This document shows positions 46,200 to 55,710 of a stretch of 64,000 nucleotides of DNA, in pieces; the first letter of the stretch is position 1; each line of letters starts with the position of its first letter. The stretch comes from Paracoccus fistulariae (lineage in GTDB: Bacteria > Pseudomonadota > Alphaproteobacteria > Rhodobacterales > Rhodobacteraceae), in assembly GCF_028553785.1 (NCBI RefSeq), contig NZ_CP067136.1:2416501-2480500 (forward strand), in the 5' to 3' direction. The translations under genes were made by a program, and so were the position numbers. The notes under the pieces are model-generated. The model was given only the letters and a program-made list of their open reading frames with translations, ran no database searches and was not told the DNA's origin.

Positions 46200-46694
46200 A
46201 TGCGCCGGATCGAAAACGCCTTTGTCACGCTGAATGGCGCCGTCCTTGTTCTGGGGCTGGCCTTCATGTCGGTGGTGGTCGGGTGGAACGTCTTTGCCCG
46301 CTATGCGCTGCCCAGCGCGCCGCCCTGGGCGGATGAGGTGGCGCGCTATACGATGATCTGGATCACCTTCCTTGGCGCGGGGCTTGCCCTGCGCGAAGGG
46401 GCGCATGCCGCCATCGCCAATGCGCAAGAGGCGCTTCCCGGTCCGGCGCAACGGGGCATCCGCATTCTTATCCTACTGATCATGTTCGGCTTTTTCGCCT
46501 ATATGGTCTGGGTCGGCATCGATTACATGAACCGCATGTCGGTGCAGAAATCGGCGGCGCTGCGGGTGCCGATGAAATGGGTCTATGCCGCGATCCCGGT
46601 GGGCTTCGTGCTGATGATCATTCATCTTGCGCTGATCGCGCCGCGCTATCTGCGCGCGGGGTTCCAATATTCGGACGAGGCCCATCTTGGCTGA
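46200..46694 (+). CDS. dctQ: TRAP transporter small membrane protein DctQ
   Basis: The small subunit of the TRAP importer, 164 residues from ATG 46200, with four membrane helices. The family features VVVGWNVFARYALPSAPPWADEVARY near residue 23 and FLGAGLALREGAHAAI near 57 are present. It starts seven bases after the dctP stop and overlaps dctM by 8 bases. Confidence 0.94.
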   Translation: MRRIENAFVTLNGAVLVLGLAFMSVVVGWNVFARYALPSAPPWADEVARYTMIWITFLGAGLALREGAHAAIANAQEALPGPAQRGIRILILLIMFGFFAYMVWVGIDYMNRMSVQKSAALRVPMKWVYAAIPVGFVLMIIHLALIAPRYLRAGFQYSDEAHLG

Positions 46695-47976
46695 AATCCT
46701 GATCATCGCCTTCTTTCTGCTGCTTGTGCTGGGCGTTCCGGTGGCCTTCTCGCTGGCCATTGCGGCCTTTGCGGCGGTTGGGCTGTCGGGCCGTTATCCG
46801 CCCGTGGTCGTGGTGAAAGAGATGTTCACCGGGCTGGACAGCTTTCCGCTGCTGGCGGTCCCGTTTTTCATTCTGGCCGCGGAAATCATGTCGGCGGGCG
46901 CGATTTCGCGAATGCTGCTGCGCTTTGCCTCGCAATTCGTGGGGCATCTGCGGGGAGGGCTGGGCTATGCGAATGTGCTGACCGCGACGATGTTCGCAGG
47001 TATCTCTGGCTCGGCCTTGGCAGCGGCGGCGGGGCCGGGGGCGATGATGGCCAGGATGATGGAGCGCAGCGGCTATTCCAGGTCCTATGCCGGGGCGCTG
47101 ACGGTCTCGGTCTCGGTCGTGGATCCGATCATTCCGCCTTCGATCACGATGATCATCTATGCGCTGCAGGATCGGAATGTCTCGGTCGGGTCGCTGTTCA
47201 TGGCGGGTATCCTGCCGGGCGTTCTGATTTCCGGCGCGATGGCCGGCGTGAACTGGTGGATCAGCCGCAAGCGCGACTATCGCAGCGACGAGGTTCGGCC
47301 CGGCGCGCATGAAATGCTGGTCAACACGGTCAAGGCCCTGCCCGCGCTGGCGCTGATCGTGCTGATCATCGGCGGCATTCGCGGCGGTATCTTTACCCCG
47401 ACCGAAGCCTCGGTCATCGCTGTGTTCTACGCCATCATCGTCAGCGTGGTCATCTATCGCAGCTTCACCTTTGCCGAACTTTGGGCGGCCTTTCTGCGCT
47501 CGGCCATCATGTCGGTGGCGGTGCTGATGATCCTGGCCGCCGCGCGGGCCTTTGCCTGGGTGCTGATCATCGAGGGCGTGCCGCAGGCCATGGCGGATGC
47601 GGTGATCGCGATGAACCTGTCGCCCATCGCCTTTCTTCTGATGGTGAATGTACTGCTGCTGATCTTCGGCATGTTCATGGATCCGCTGCCGGGGGTGATG
47701 ATCCTGGTGCCGATCCTGGCGCCCATCGCGCATGGGTTGGGCATTGCGCCCGATCACTTTGCCATCGTGATGATCGTCAACCTGACCTTCGGCCTGATGA
47801 CGCCGCCCGTGGGCGGTCTGATCTTTGTCGTGGCCACTGCGACGCGCCAGAAGCCTGCGGATATCATTCGCGAATTGCCGCCCTTTTTCCTGGCCGCGAT
47901 CCTGTGCCTGCTGATCCTGACCTTCGTGCCGGCACTGTCGACCTGGCTGCCCGGTCTGACCCGCTTTACGCCCTGA
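46687..47976 (+). CDS. dctM: TRAP transporter large membrane protein DctM
   Basis: The ion-coupled transporter subunit, 429 residues with about 12 membrane helices. Typical parts are LLVLGVPVAFSLAIAAFAAV near the start, SGSALAAAAGPGAMMARMMERSGYSRSYAGALT near residue 100, the SVVDPIIPPSITMIIYA hairpin near 140 and FGLMTPPVGGLIFV near 372. These match the two Na+ and substrate hairpins of TRAP-M proteins. The operon dctPQM is complete. Confidence 0.95.
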   Translation: MAEILIIAFFLLLVLGVPVAFSLAIAAFAAVGLSGRYPPVVVVKEMFTGLDSFPLLAVPFFILAAEIMSAGAISRMLLRFASQFVGHLRGGLGYANVLTATMFAGISGSALAAAAGPGAMMARMMERSGYSRSYAGALTVSVSVVDPIIPPSITMIIYALQDRNVSVGSLFMAGILPGVLISGAMAGVNWWISRKRDYRSDEVRPGAHEMLVNTVKALPALALIVLIIGGIRGGIFTPTEASVIAVFYAIIVSVVIYRSFTFAELWAAFLRSAIMSVAVLMILAAARAFAWVLIIEGVPQAMADAVIAMNLSPIAFLLMVNVLLLIFGMFMDPLPGVMILVPILAPIAHGLGIAPDHFAIVMIVNLTFGLMTPPVGGLIFVVATATRQKPADIIRELPPFFLAAILCLLILTFVPALSTWLPGLTRFTP

Positions 47977-48066
47977 ACGGGCCGCGTCTGCCAAAAAGCT
48001 TGATATTGAACCGTTGTGACAGCATCCTTTCGGCGCCAACACCCACGAACAGGGAGCGAGGGAAGA

Positions 48067-48408
48067 ATGAGCAAACGCGAAGAATTGATCGCGAAATACG
48101 CGGCGGATATCAAAGACAAGCTGGGCGAGACGGCCGATATGGACCTGCTGACCAAGGTCACCATCGGCTGCGGCCCCTCGATCTACAGCGCCGATTCCGA
48201 GACCGTCGCCGCAAGCGATAACGCAGAGTTGGAGCGCGTTCGCGACAATTACCTGATCAAGAAGCTGGGCCTGCCCGAAGGCCCGAACCTGATGGAGGCG
48301 ATCAATGCCTGCATCGACAAATACGGTCGTTCAAACCGCAACAAATACCGCGCGGTGCTGTATTACATGCTGACGCGGCATTTCGGCAAGGAAGCCGTCT
48401 ACGGCTGA
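48067..48408 (+). CDS. DUF2853 family protein
   Basis: A 113-residue soluble helical protein from ATG 48067. It matches the DUF2853 pattern: KYAADIKDKLGE near residue 10, the GCGPSIYSADSETVAASDNAELERVRDNYL stretch, then KYGRSNRNKYRAVLYYMLTRHFGKE at the end. The biochemical function of the family is unknown. It stands alone, with a 90-base upstream gap and a 10-base overlap with the convergent enoyl-CoA-hydratase-like gene. Confidence 0.88.
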   Translation: MSKREELIAKYAADIKDKLGETADMDLLTKVTIGCGPSIYSADSETVAASDNAELERVRDNYLIKKLGLPEGPNLMEAINACIDKYGRSNRNKYRAVLYYMLTRHFGKEAVYG

Positions 48409-49019
48409 TCCAGCATCGTCTTGATCGCGGCCTGATGATCCGGCGCGGCGGACAGACAATCCGTAGCCAGATCGCGGGCTGCGGCCATCAGGTCACCGCC
48501 GGGCACGATCCGGTCGATCAGCCCCCAGGCCAGCGCCTCGGTGGCCTCGATCTTCTGCCCCGCCATCAGGATCATCTTTGCCCGCGCCGGACCGACCAGT
48601 GCCGTCAGGCGCGGCGGATCGGCAGGCTGCGGCAGGAAGCCCAGCCTCATCACCGGATAGAAGAACCTGGCCTCGGGCACCGCGATCCGCAGATCGCAGG
48701 CCAGCGCCATGCCAAAGGCACCCCCTGCCAGCGTCCCGTTCAGCGCCGCGATGGTCAGGCAGGGCATTGCGGCAATCTGTCGCGACAGGCGATCCCAGAC
48801 AGCCGAGGTCGCCAGACCTGCCCGCGCCTCCTCCAGATCCGCGCCGGCCGAAAAAACCTTGCCCGCGCCGGTCAGGATCACCGCCCGGCAGTCCTGCCCT
48901 GACAGGCCCGACAGACGCTCGGTCAGCTCTGTCAGCATCGCTTCGGTCAGCGAATTGGCTTTTTCTGGCCGATTGATCGTCAGAATCGCCAACCCGTCCT
49001 TCAGATCACACAAGATCAC
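48399..49019 (-). CDS. Enoyl-CoA hydratase/isomerase-family protein lacking both catalytic glutamates
   Basis: A 206-residue crotonase-fold protein, shorter than the usual 255-260. The oxyanion-hole regions FSAGADL (residues 56-62) and NGTLAGGAFG (94-103) are kept, so CoA-thioester binding is likely. The two glutamates that catalyse hydration in the rat enzyme (E144 and E164) align with G103 and V123 here, so ordinary hydratase activity is not expected. The shortened C-terminus also lacks the last helices. It may be an isomerase-like, hydrolase-like or binding-only member. No fatty-acid genes lie nearby. Confidence 0.85.
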   Translation of the reverse strand: MILCDLKDGLAILTINRPEKANSLTEAMLTELTERLSGLSGQDCRAVILTGAGKVFSAGADLEEARAGLATSAVWDRLSRQIAAMPCLTIAALNGTLAGGAFGMALACDLRIAVPEARFFYPVMRLGFLPQPADPPRLTALVGPARAKMILMAGQKIEATEALAWGLIDRIVPGGDLMAAARDLATDCLSAAPDHQAAIKTMLDQP

Positions 49020-49095
49020 GGAATGTTCCCTTTCCCTTGCAGTTCGGCTGTGTCAGACATTCAGCAACCAAACGCATTTTCGAAAGGTATCTTGT

Positions 49096-50739
49096 ATGAT
49101 CCGCTCGCTTGCAACCTCGGCCATCGCTTTAATCGCAGGCGCGGCACCTGTTCTGGCCGACATGACCCCCGCCGAAGCCTGGGAAAGCCTGATCCAGAAT
49201 TACACCCGCTACGGTTATGAAGTGACGACCGGTAATATCGAGGATACGGGCAACAGCCTGACCGTGACCGACGCCGTGTTTTCGACCCAGAGCGAACAGG
49301 CCCGGACAAACATCTCGATCCCGAAATTCGTCCTCAGCCAGACCGGCGATGCCAAGGTCCGCGGCGTGCTTGAGGGCGATGTCAAACTGACCTCGACCTA
49401 TCAGGTGCCCGATGAGGAGGCGATGAAAGAGGCGGTTGACGCCACCATCCAGAAACGGCTGAGCAACCCCGCTGAGACGACAGATGAAGAAGGCTCGACC
49501 ACGATGAAGATGGTCGATCTGGAAATGACCGGCACGATCGCCGCACCCGGGAACGAATTGCTGATTTCGGGCTCGGCCGAGGATGTGCTGTACGAATACA
49601 ACTATCCAAGCGTGACCCTGGACATGCAGGTTCCGCTTGCGCAGGACGCGAAGGCGACGATGCCGATCAGTGCCGAACTGACCGGTCTGAAGGGGACGCA
49701 GCGCAACGTCCAGGATAACGCATCAGAGCAAAGCTTCGACATTGCAGCCGAAACCGCGACCATCAGCACCGATACGACCTTCCCCGAAGACGAGAATGGC
49801 GGTTCGGGCAGCCTGAAATATCAGGTCACGCTGAACAATCTCGGCAGTGAGGGCCGCGGCGCCATGCCGGCCGGTGAGTTCGACATGAGCACTCAGATGG
49901 CGGAAGCGCTGGCCGCAGGCTTGCAATTCGACGGGACGGTGCTGTTTGACTCGATGGCTGCCAGCTTCAACGTGCAGACGACGGTGAAGGACGGCCCGGA
50001 GATGCGGGATCAGAATATCAATGCCGAGATCAAGTCCGGCGCAGGCAATCTTGACTTCAGGATTGCCGAAGACGGCATGAACTATGCTGCGAAATTGATG
50101 AACAGCGACGCCAGCATCGAAAATTCCAATCTGCCCTTCCCGATGAATTACGCGGCAGAGGAAACTTCGGTCGATATCCTGTTCCCGGTGCAAAAGGCCG
50201 AAGAGGCGCAGCCCTTCAAGCTGGCCTATGCCCTGAACGGGGTGACGCTGGGCGAAGAGATCTGGGCACTGTTCGATCCCAACAACAACCTGCCGCGCGA
50301 TCCCGCCAGCCTGTCGATGGATGTCGAGGGCGATGCGGTGGTCAGCGAAAACATCTTCGATCCCGCATTCGGCCAGCCGAAACTGGATGCCGATGGCGCC
50401 TTCACCGAACAGGATACACCGTTCGAACCCAAGAGCCTGAAGATCAACGGCGTCTCTCTGGAAGCTATCGGGGCCAAGGCCGACGTAACCGGCGAGATCG
50501 ACTTTGCCGAAAACCCGATGGATCCGACCGGCCAGATGGACGGCACCTTCGTGGGCGTGAATGCGCTGCTGGAAAACCTGGGCAAGACGGGTCTGGTGCC
50601 GCAGGATCAGCTGATGGGGTTGCGCATGATGATGGGTCTTTTTGCCAAGCCGGTCGAGGGCAGCGAAGACACGCTGGAAACCGAACTTGTGTTCAAGTCC
50701 GGCGGCCAGATCTTTGCCAACGGTCAGCGCATCAAGTGA
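49096..50739 (+). CDS. Exported DUF2125-type protein
   Basis: A 547-residue exported protein from ATG 49096 with signal peptide MIRSLATSAIALIAGAAPVLA. The mature part is acidic, rich in beta-strand-forming repeats and low in cysteine, with stretches such as TMKMVDLEMTGTIAAPGNELLISG and PMNYAAEETSVDILFPVQ. The overall form matches DUF2125 proteins of Rhodobacteraceae, of unknown function, perhaps a periplasmic lipid- or envelope-related protein. It ends at a strong terminator. Confidence 0.75.
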   Translation: MIRSLATSAIALIAGAAPVLADMTPAEAWESLIQNYTRYGYEVTTGNIEDTGNSLTVTDAVFSTQSEQARTNISIPKFVLSQTGDAKVRGVLEGDVKLTSTYQVPDEEAMKEAVDATIQKRLSNPAETTDEEGSTTMKMVDLEMTGTIAAPGNELLISGSAEDVLYEYNYPSVTLDMQVPLAQDAKATMPISAELTGLKGTQRNVQDNASEQSFDIAAETATISTDTTFPEDENGGSGSLKYQVTLNNLGSEGRGAMPAGEFDMSTQMAEALAAGLQFDGTVLFDSMAASFNVQTTVKDGPEMRDQNINAEIKSGAGNLDFRIAEDGMNYAAKLMNSDASIENSNLPFPMNYAAEETSVDILFPVQKAEEAQPFKLAYALNGVTLGEEIWALFDPNNNLPRDPASLSMDVEGDAVVSENIFDPAFGQPKLDADGAFTEQDTPFEPKSLKINGVSLEAIGAKADVTGEIDFAENPMDPTGQMDGTFVGVNALLENLGKTGLVPQDQLMGLRMMMGLFAKPVEGSEDTLETELVFKSGGQIFANGQRIK

Positions 50740-50759
50740 TCTGAGCACTTCCGAATTCA

Positions 50760-50787
50760 GGGCCGGGGCTGATGCTCCGGCCCTTTT
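50760..50787 (+). terminator. Rho-independent terminator
   Basis: GGGCCGGGGC at 50760-50769 pairs with GCTCCGGCCC at 50774-50783 (one G-T wobble) around a TGAT loop, followed by TTTT. It lies 20 bases after the DUF2125 gene stop. Confidence 0.85.
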
Positions 50788-50841
50788 CATTTGCGAAACC
50801 CGCCGTGGCGCGACAAAAGAGGCAACAAATAGGAGAGCCGG

Positions 50842-52206
50842 ATGAGCAGTGACGCCAACACGCCCGCAAATCTTCAAATGCTTGCTGAAACCATGATTGC
50901 CGCTGCCCGTCGCGCGGGTGCCGATCAGGCCGATGCGCTGACCGTGCGTGGCCAGTCGGTCAGCATCGACATGCGCAACCGCACGCTGGAACATGCCGAA
51001 CGCGCCGAGGGCGTCGAAATCGGGCTGCGCGTGCTGATCGGCGGGCGGCAGGCCTGTGTCTCGACCTCGGAACACAGCCCGGCGACCATCGCAGACATGG
51101 CCGAACGCGCGGTGGCCATGGCCAAAGAGGCGCCTGTCGATGACACCTTGGGGCTGGCCGATCCGGATCAGCTGGCCTCGATGCGCGAGGCCACATCGCT
51201 GCAGATTGCGGATGACCGCCCCGATCCGCAGCCGGACCACCTGCAACAGCTGGCCCTGCGTGCCGAAGCCGCCGCGTTGGACCAGCCGGGGATCACCCAG
51301 GTCGAATCCGCCAATGCCGCCTTCAGCCGCCGCGAAGTCTGGCTTGCGACCTCGAACGGGTTTTCGGGCGGGTACGGTCGCAGCACGCATGTGATCTCGG
51401 CTGTGGCGATCACTGGCGAGGGTCTGGGGATGGAGCGTGACTATGCCGCCGAATCCCGCATCTGGGCCGATGATCTGCCTGAACCCGAAGAAATCGGCCG
51501 GCTGGCCGCCCGGCGAACGCTGGAACGGGCGGGTTCGCGGAAACCGCCGACCGGGGCCTTTCCGATCCTCTATGATCGCCGGGTTGCCGCGTCGCTGATC
51601 GGACATCTGCTGTCGGCGGTGAATGGCGCGGCTGTGGCCCGCGGCTCAAGCTGGCTGCGCGATGCCCTTGGAACGGCGGTGCTGCCCAAGGGCATGGATC
51701 TGGTCGAGGATCCGCACCGGCTGCGCTATCCTTCCTCGCGCCCCTTCGACGCAGAGGGGCTGGCCACGGCGAAACGCAGCATCGTTGCGGATGGCATCCT
51801 GCAGGGCTGGACGCTGGATCTGGCAACGGGGCGCAAGCTGGGGATGGACAGCACAGCCTCGGCCGCGCGCGGGATATCCTCGCCGCCTTCGCCCAGCATC
51901 AGCAATGTGATCCTGACGCCGGGCGGCCAAAGCCGCGATCAGCTGATCGCCGATATGGGGCGCGGTCTGGTCGTGACCTCGATGCTGGGCTCTTCGATCA
52001 ACGGGACGACGGGGGATTATTCGCGCGGCGCGGCGGGCTTCTGGGTGGAAAACGGCCAGATCGCCTATCCAGTCAATGAATGCACCATCGCCGGAAATCT
52101 GCGGGATATGCTGATGACCCTGATTGCGGCCAATGACGCATTGCCCTGGCGCGGGTCAGAGGTTCCCAGCCTGCTTGTCGAGGGGATGACCGTTGCCGGG
52201 GCCTGA
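50842..52206 (+). CDS. pmbA: Metalloprotease-family protein TldE (PmbA)
   Basis: TldE/PmbA pairs with TldD in a cytoplasmic metalloprotease that trims peptides such as microcin B17 and degrades CcdA. TldE itself lacks the metal site and serves as the partner subunit. The 454 residues match the family: ARRAGADQADALTVRGQS near residue 22, GFSGGYGRSTHVISAVAI near 173, VLPKGMDLVEDPHR near 280, and the late STASAARGISSPPSPS and GSSINGTTGDYSRGAAGFWVENGQI. tldD is not in the window. It overlaps cysQ by 14 bases. Confidence 0.93.
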   Translation: MSSDANTPANLQMLAETMIAAARRAGADQADALTVRGQSVSIDMRNRTLEHAERAEGVEIGLRVLIGGRQACVSTSEHSPATIADMAERAVAMAKEAPVDDTLGLADPDQLASMREATSLQIADDRPDPQPDHLQQLALRAEAAALDQPGITQVESANAAFSRREVWLATSNGFSGGYGRSTHVISAVAITGEGLGMERDYAAESRIWADDLPEPEEIGRLAARRTLERAGSRKPPTGAFPILYDRRVAASLIGHLLSAVNGAAVARGSSWLRDALGTAVLPKGMDLVEDPHRLRYPSSRPFDAEGLATAKRSIVADGILQGWTLDLATGRKLGMDSTASAARGISSPPSPSISNVILTPGGQSRDQLIADMGRGLVVTSMLGSSINGTTGDYSRGAAGFWVENGQIAYPVNECTIAGNLRDMLMTLIAANDALPWRGSEVPSLLVEGMTVAGA

Positions 52207-52987
52207 GGACGATCTGGCGCTGCTGACCGAGGCCGCGCGCGAAGCGGGGCAGATCGCCCTGCGCTATTGGAAACAGGATCCCGAGACCTGGGAAAAGGCG
52301 GATGATGCAGGCCCCGTGACCGAGGCCGATCTGGCGGTGAATGACGCGCTGGCGCGAAAACTGCAGGCGGCGCGGCCCGATTACGGCTGGCTGTCAGAGG
52401 AAAGCGAGGCCGATCCTTCGCGGCTGGATGCCGATCATTGCTTCATCATCGACCCGATCGACGGCACCCGCGCCTTTATTGCCGGGCAGGAGGGCTTTTC
52501 CCATTCGCTGGCTATCGCGCAGGGCGATGACATTATCGCCGCCGTGGTCTACCTGCCCGCGCGGGATATCCTTTACACCGCCAGCAAGGACGGTCCTGCC
52601 TTGCGCAACGGAGATCCCATCGCGCCCTGCGATGCCGATATCGACGGCGCATCCGTGCTGACCTATCGCGCGGCGTCAGAGCCGGGATACTGGCGCGGCG
52701 GCACCACGCCGCCCTTTCGGCGCGAGTTCCGGCCCTCGCTGGCCTGGCGCCTGTGCCTTGCTGCGGAAGGGCGCTTTGACGCGGCGCTGTCGCTGCGTGC
52801 GGCATGGGAATGGGACATCGCCGCAGGCAGCCTGATCGCGGAACGGGCAGGGGCGCTGGCAACCGACCGCAGGGGCGGACGGATGCGGTTCAACAGCCCG
52901 AAGGCGATGGTGGATGGTCTGATCGTCGCCGGGCCGCGCCTGCATCGCCAGATCCTCGACGCGCTGGCCCCGGCGGGACAAGGTTAG
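52193..52987 (+). CDS. cysQ: 3'(2'),5'-bisphosphate nucleotidase CysQ / inositol-monophosphatase family
   Basis: A 264-residue Mg-dependent phosphatase that probably removes the 3'-phosphate of PAP formed in sulfate assimilation; inositol monophosphate is the alternative substrate. The metal ligands are visible: Glu in LSEESEADPSR near residue 67, the DPIDGT motif near residues 87-92, and the late WEWDIAAG. It starts at TTG 52193 inside the end of pmbA, preceded by GAGGGG; I see no better ATG. It converges on pqiC with a 4-base overlap. Confidence 0.85.
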   Translation: MPGPEDDLALLTEAAREAGQIALRYWKQDPETWEKADDAGPVTEADLAVNDALARKLQAARPDYGWLSEESEADPSRLDADHCFIIDPIDGTRAFIAGQEGFSHSLAIAQGDDIIAAVVYLPARDILYTASKDGPALRNGDPIAPCDADIDGASVLTYRAASEPGYWRGGTTPPFRREFRPSLAWRLCLAAEGRFDAALSLRAAWEWDIAAGSLIAERAGALATDRRGGRMRFNSPKAMVDGLIVAGPRLHRQILDALAPAGQG

Positions 52988-53628
52988 AAGATCGGGTCCA
53001 GATTGACCGCGAAGGGATCGGGCTGCGATTTGGTCGCAATGCTGCGGCCCGGACCGGACAGGGTCGCGATCTGCTGGGCCAGAATGGAAATCGCCTCTGA
53101 CGCGGCTGCCGCCGTATAGGCGGGCGACGACCCCTGCATCTGCACCAGAATGTCAAAGCTGCGCGCATGGTTCGCGCCACCGCTGCGATCATCCGCGACG
53201 AAATAGCGCCCCGACAGCCGATAGGTGTTATTGGCCTGCGCCAGCGCACGTTCCACCCGCACCTCCAGCACGCGCTGCGGCGGCTCGGCCAGGGGCCACG
53301 GCTCTCCGATCACGGTCGCGCCGGACACGTCCGAGATGGCCCGCGCCAGCGACAGCGTGAAGGCGCGTTCGGGATTGTCGGCCCAGAGGTTGTCGGGCGA
53401 GGACCGCACCGCGCCATCGGCCGTCTGAAAGGCCAGCTCTTCGTCCGAGGCATATTCCGGCAATGAGACGTCTTTCAGCTCTGCCGTGCCAAGACGGTTC
53501 GGAACCTGTGCTGCCACCGGCGGCGGATCAAGCAGATAGCGGGCCGTCTTTTCGGGGTTGGAACAACCGGCAAGGGTCAGAAGCCCGGTCCCGGTCAGCG
53601 TTGCAAGACGCAGATGTTTCATCAGCAT
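52984..53628 (-). CDS. pqiC: PqiC-like outer-membrane lipoprotein (ABC-type transport auxiliary)
   Basis: PqiC is the lipoprotein partner of PqiAB, receiving the PqiB tube at the outer membrane. The 214 residues begin with a lipoprotein signal with lipobox LAGC, acylated cysteine at residue 22. The mature domain (RYLLDPPPV, DNLWADNPERAFTLSLARAISD, RVLEVRVERAL) is the ABC_trans_aux/DUF330 fold. It follows pqiB by six bases. The initial MLM leaves two possible starts two codons apart. Confidence 0.88.
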   Translation of the reverse strand: MLMKHLRLATLTGTGLLTLAGCSNPEKTARYLLDPPPVAAQVPNRLGTAELKDVSLPEYASDEELAFQTADGAVRSSPDNLWADNPERAFTLSLARAISDVSGATVIGEPWPLAEPPQRVLEVRVERALAQANNTYRLSGRYFVADDRSGGANHARSFDILVQMQGSSPAYTAAAASEAISILAQQIATLSGPGRSIATKSQPDPFAVNLDPIF

Positions 53629-53634
53629 TGTCGT

Positions 53635-55704
53635 TTACCGTCCCAGAATGAAGGCTTGCGGATTGCGTTCGATCATCCGCGCCAGTGAACCAAAGGCGGA
53701 GGTCGCACGGCGAATTTCACGCAGCATGCCAATCGCTTCGTTGTTGAAGGCCGAGCGGTCGCCATAAGAGGCCAGAACAGCATCCGCCCGCACCGCCGTC
53801 GCCTGCAGGCGCTGGATCAACTGCGGCAGATCCTGCACCGCCCGTGCGATCTCATCCGCCGCCGTACTGGCGGAATCCAGTGCGTTATTCAGACTGCCCG
53901 CCGCATTGCCGTCCCGCAGATCGTTCAGCAGCCCGGATGCCGCCTCCAGCGTGTCCGAGAGGTTGCGCGGCAGCTGTTCGGCATCCTCGGTCCCCAGCAT
54001 GGCGCGGATATCGGAAAGAATGCCCTGGGCCTGTTCACCCACCTCGGCGAAACCGAATTCGTCCAGCGAGGTGGCCACGGAATCGATACGCTCGATCAGC
54101 GCCGGCGTATCGACAGCGGCCAGTCGGATCGATTCCACGGCAAGCACCGCGCCTTCCAGCAGCAGCGCGGCCTTGGCGGCGGCATTCTTGTCGCGCAGCT
54201 CCTGGGCCATGCCGTTGATATCGGTCACCGCGGCCTGCGCCTGATCCAGCGTCGCGCGCAGGCTGCCGGGGATGGCGCGGGTATCCTGCGAGCTGGCAAT
54301 CGCCGTCACGCTGTCCATCATATCGGTCGCGGATTTCAGCACATCCTCGATCGGCAGGTTGCCGATGCGGTTCAGGACACCTTCGGCGGTGGCGGTGAAA
54401 TCTTCAAGATTGCCTTCGACCGAGGGGATGACCGGATTGGGATCTCCGGCAAGATCAAGGCTGGCAGGCGCGGCATCGGGGATCTCGACCAGCTCGACCT
54501 TCAGGGACAGGCCCAGAAGACCGGCGCTGGCGACGCGGGCGCGCAGCCCGCCCTGCACCGCCTGTTCCAGAAAACGAAGTGCATCGTCGCGGGTGGCGCC
54601 CGGCTCTAACCCCAGCCTGCCCGATGAGACGGCCAGCACCACCTGCTGCTTCACCTCGGGCTCGCCATCGGGGTCATCGGAATTCCGGATCACGACCGAC
54701 AGGCTGCTGACCTGACCGACATTCAGACCCTGGAATTCGACATCCGCGCCCTTCTCCAACCCCTCAAGTGAATCGTCCACATACATGGTCAGTTGCAGGA
54801 CATCGCCGGGGCTGCCGGCAAAGACGTCGTTGCGGGCGGTCTCTTCGTCCGGCTGGACATAGAAGGTATATCCCGGCTCGATCGTCTGGCCTCCGCTGAC
54901 CAGCGTGTCAAAGGCGACACCGCCTGTCAGCAGCGATGACAAAGAGCTTACGTTCAGCGACACGCCGCGCAAACCCAGAGAAACCGAAAAGCCAGAGCTG
55001 TTCCAGAACACCGTCGAGGTCGTCAGCCGCCCGTCATGAGGTGCTTCGATAAACGCGTCCGTAATGACGGTATCCTCATTCGGCGACAGGCGGACATTTT
55101 CCAACCGGCCGACCTGGATACCGCGATACAGGATCGGCGAGCCTTCGGTGACCCCGTCCGCGCTGTCCATCGCCAGCGTCACCCAGGTTCCCTTGGCGTC
55201 TTCCCGGATCAGCGGCGGACGGTTCAGTCCGACGAAATTCTTCTGCGGCTCGGTCACCTCCGCGTCCCAGTAGCCTTCGATAAAGGATCCGCTCAGCACG
55301 GTATCAAGTCGGGTCACGCCCCGCGCGGTCACCTCGGGACGCACGATCCAGAAGGCGGCATCGGAATCGATATATTCCGCGACATCCTTTTCGACCCGGA
55401 TCTTGACAATGACCCGCGACAGATCAGAGCTGAAGCTGACCGTTTCGACCTGACCGACGGTGATTTCGCGGAAGCGCAGAACAGTTTCGCCCGGGATCAC
55501 GCCGGTCGCGTCGGCGAATTCGACCTCGATCAGCGGGCCGCGATTGCTATAGGCGTTCAACCCGATCCCAAGCGTGACGACCAATGCCAGAATGGGCACC
55601 AGCCAGATGATGCCAAGCCCTGCCTGAGCGGCGCGTTTGGCAGTCTTGCGAACCGGGCTGGCAGGTTTCAGCGGCTGAGGATCCTGCGCGGACTCGTTAC
55701 TCAT
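53635..55704 (-). CDS. pqiB: MCE-domain lipid-transport protein PqiB
   Basis: PqiB forms a hollow tube of stacked MCE rings from the inner membrane toward the outer membrane and moves lipids. The 689 residues have one membrane helix (LGIIWLVPILALVVTLGIGLNAY, about 30-52) and three MCE domains near residues 55-145, 170-270 and 300-420. A long helical C-terminus follows (about 440-689), longer than in E. coli PqiB. The order pqiA-pqiA-pqiB-pqiC is that of the E. coli operon with pqiA split. Confidence 0.93.
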   Translation of the reverse strand: MSNESAQDPQPLKPASPVRKTAKRAAQAGLGIIWLVPILALVVTLGIGLNAYSNRGPLIEVEFADATGVIPGETVLRFREITVGQVETVSFSSDLSRVIVKIRVEKDVAEYIDSDAAFWIVRPEVTARGVTRLDTVLSGSFIEGYWDAEVTEPQKNFVGLNRPPLIREDAKGTWVTLAMDSADGVTEGSPILYRGIQVGRLENVRLSPNEDTVITDAFIEAPHDGRLTTSTVFWNSSGFSVSLGLRGVSLNVSSLSSLLTGGVAFDTLVSGGQTIEPGYTFYVQPDEETARNDVFAGSPGDVLQLTMYVDDSLEGLEKGADVEFQGLNVGQVSSLSVVIRNSDDPDGEPEVKQQVVLAVSSGRLGLEPGATRDDALRFLEQAVQGGLRARVASAGLLGLSLKVELVEIPDAAPASLDLAGDPNPVIPSVEGNLEDFTATAEGVLNRIGNLPIEDVLKSATDMMDSVTAIASSQDTRAIPGSLRATLDQAQAAVTDINGMAQELRDKNAAAKAALLLEGAVLAVESIRLAAVDTPALIERIDSVATSLDEFGFAEVGEQAQGILSDIRAMLGTEDAEQLPRNLSDTLEAASGLLNDLRDGNAAGSLNNALDSASTAADEIARAVQDLPQLIQRLQATAVRADAVLASYGDRSAFNNEAIGMLREIRRATSAFGSLARMIERNPQAFILGR

Positions 55705-55710
55705 GGGGTC

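Noticed and set aside
46618..48042. 474-codon minus-strand frame opposite dctM
   Set aside because: It translates to His/Arg/Gln/Asp repeats typical of the antisense of a hydrophobic membrane protein.
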